Source: Anaerolineae bacterium (GTDB lineage: Bacteria > Chloroflexota > Anaerolineae > JAAYZQ01). From it: a DNA stretch of 6,506 nucleotides. Within the stretch, counting starts at the first letter, position 1, and every line of letters begins with the position of its first letter. A model generated the notes under the pieces. It made no database searches, was not told the origin of the DNA, and was given only the letters and a program-made list of their open reading frames with translations. This document shows positions 5,654 to 6,506 of this stretch, piece after piece. The DNA lies in assembly GCA_016926595.1 (NCBI GenBank), contig JAFGOG010000460.1, forward strand, positions 1-6,506, read 5' to 3'. A program made the position numbers and the translations under genes.

Positions 5654-6100
5654 ATGGAACTCTCACATGACATGTTGACACACGGCGTCAACGTCGTCTG
5701 CGCACAGTACGATGGCAAACGCGGCGGTCTGACCGTGGCCTGGGCTACACAGGTAGCCAGGCACCGCATCCTCATTTGCATCGGCAAGCAGAGCGCTACA
5801 CGCAGCCTGATCCTCTCCTCTCGGGCCTTTGGCCTGAGCGTGCTCACCGCCGAGCAGATCGACGTGGCCCGTCACTTTGGCACGCAGTCAAGCCGCACAG
5901 TAGACAAGCTCAAAGGGGTACAGTATCACATCGCTGAGACAGGCTCTCCGCTCTTGGACGAGTGCGCTCATGCTTTTGACTGCCGGGTTGAGGTCGTCTA
6001 TGAACTCAATACCGAAGCCCTGATCGTCGGCGAAATCGTGTCCGCGGAGCACCACTTGAACGAGTATGAGCCGTTGATCTATCATGAAACAGACTACTGA
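5654..6100 (+). CDS. Flavin reductase-like (FMN-binding split barrel) protein (148 aa)
   Basis: The order of elements matches the flavin reductase-like (DIM6/NTAB) split-barrel family, which binds FMN and may reduce flavin with NAD(P)H or pass electrons to a partner oxygenase. Visible elements are GVNVVCAQYDGKRGGLTVAW at 11-30 (the usual NGxT reads GGLT), a beta strand then KQSATRSLI (45-53), a FGLSVLTAEQIDVARHFG segment (59-76), the GVQYH turn (88-92), C105 and C110 near the dimer-forming region, and the closing EALIVGEIVSAE (121-132). At 148 residues it is near the short end for the family. It begins 41 bases after the SagB-like gene and ends 10 bases before the next gene, so it is probably in the same operon. 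The substrate cannot be told from the sequence. It could supply reduced flavin or be an uncharacterised electron carrier. Confidence 0.85.
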   Translation: MELSHDMLTHGVNVVCAQYDGKRGGLTVAWATQVARHRILICIGKQSATRSLILSSRAFGLSVLTAEQIDVARHFGTQSSRTVDKLKGVQYHIAETGSPLLDECAHAFDCRVEVVYELNTEALIVGEIVSAEHHLNEYEPLIYHETDY

Positions 6101-6104
6101 GGAG
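6099..6104 (+). promoter_or_regulatory. Ribosome binding site overlapping the upstream stop codon
   Basis: GAGGAG shares two bases with the TGA stop (6098-6100) of the flavin-reductase-like gene and lies 6 bases before the ATG at 6111. This suggests translational coupling of the two genes. Confidence 0.75.
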
Positions 6105-6110
6105 CCTGAC

Positions 6111-6506
6111 ATGGCAACGCACCAAGCACGCCACGTACGCGTTCGAAGGACCGATCTCGTCAGCTTTTGCCAGGCGATATTCCAGAGCCTGGGCCTGTCC
6201 GAGAGTGACGCCCACGCCGCGGCCGACGTCCTGGTCGCTGCCGATGCCCGCGAGATCCCCTCCCACGGCGTAGCCCGGCTGTGGCGATACGTCAACGGCC
6301 TCAAGAATGGCGTCATGATCCCCGATGCGCCCATCGAGGTGCTGGTAGACACCCCCACGTCGTTGGTGGTCCACGCCCACGGGGCAATGGGAGCATCGGT
6401 CAGCGTGCGCGCAATGGAGCAGATCATCGCCAAGGCGCGCACCAGCGGCGCGGCCTTTGCCAGCATCCGCGACTCGAACCACTTTGGAATTGCCGGCTAT
6501 TACGCC
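6111..6506 (+). CDS. Ldh2/MDH2-family malate/L-lactate-type dehydrogenase, N-terminal 132 codons (runs off the window)
   Basis: The first 132 residues match the Ldh2 family of NAD(P)-dependent oxidoreductases (malate, L-lactate, sulfolactate, ureidoglycolate dehydrogenases and related imine reductases), which is unrelated to classical Rossmann MDH/LDH. Signatures are an N-terminal helix pair ending in AADVLVAADAREIPSHGVAR (37-56), with conserved H52 in the SHG motif, then RLWRYVNGLKNGVM (56-69), the HAHGAMG turn (88-94) and SNHFGIAGYYA (122-132), with H124 at the usual nucleotide/active-site position. The start is well supported by GAGGAG 6 bases upstream. The gene starts 10 bases after the flavin-reductase-like gene and is probably co-transcribed. 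The substrate-determining regions lie mostly beyond the window, so substrate is not assigned. It is cut by the window edge, not broken. Confidence 0.92.
   Translation, partial: MATHQARHVRVRRTDLVSFCQAIFQSLGLSESDAHAAADVLVAADAREIPSHGVARLWRYVNGLKNGVMIPDAPIEVLVDTPTSLVVHAHGAMGASVSVRAMEQIIAKARTSGAAFASIRDSNHFGIAGYYA

Noticed and set aside
5888..6482. Long - strand open frames of 158 and 192 residues.
   Set aside because: They lie opposite the flavin-reductase-like and Ldh2-like genes, whose family motifs are clear. Their own sequence shows no recognisable domain and is explained by GC-rich codon bias.

Overview
The window looks like chromosomal DNA of a GC-rich, environmental, non-enteric bacterium. 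My best guess is Chloroflexota (an Anaerolineae- or Caldilineae-like lineage), and this is inference only. It rests on three things: heavily diverged multi-domain two-component proteins with decayed receiver and ATPase modules, a System II (CcsA-type) cytochrome c assembly relative, and a tRNA gene whose 3' CCA is not encoded. No insertion sequence, CRISPR array, phage gene or rRNA is visible.

Left half (1-3700): two signalling genes converge tail to tail. On the + strand (156-1430) is a regulator with a sigma-region-4-like helix-turn-helix, a middle region resembling a histidine-kinase ATPase domain that has lost its ATP-binding residues, and an intact C-terminal receiver. On the - strand (1348-3561) is a six-helix membrane hybrid histidine kinase with an intact catalytic core followed by two receivers. 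The first receiver has lost its phospho-aspartate and the second lacks the usual conserved lysine. The two reading frames overlap antisense by 83 bases at their 3' ends with no terminator between them. A good sigma-70-type promoter (TTGACA-17-TATTCT) and a strong ribosome binding site fix the kinase start at 3561, not at the upstream ATG at 3669.

Middle (3562-3925): an intergenic control region. It holds the kinase promoter, a 14-bp perfect-stem hairpin oriented like a + strand terminator, an extended -10 promoter (TTGACT-17-TATAAT), a complete tRNA-Cys(GCA), and a second GC-rich hairpin directly after the tRNA.

Right half (3926-6506): four + strand genes in close order, probably one operon. 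They encode a CcsA/ResC-like multi-helix membrane protein with a degraded WWD heme motif, a SagB-type nitroreductase-fold dehydrogenase carrying a Tat (possibly lipoprotein) export signal, a small flavin-reductase-like FMN split-barrel protein, and the first 132 codons of an Ldh2-family malate/L-lactate-type dehydrogenase that runs off the window. Three are predicted flavin or nicotinamide redox proteins and the fourth is a heme-handling membrane relative. I therefore suggest a redox module spanning the membrane, with an exported flavoprotein as its most unusual part. No YcaO or peptide-modification partner is visible in the window, so the classical SagB role in azole peptide formation is not supported here.
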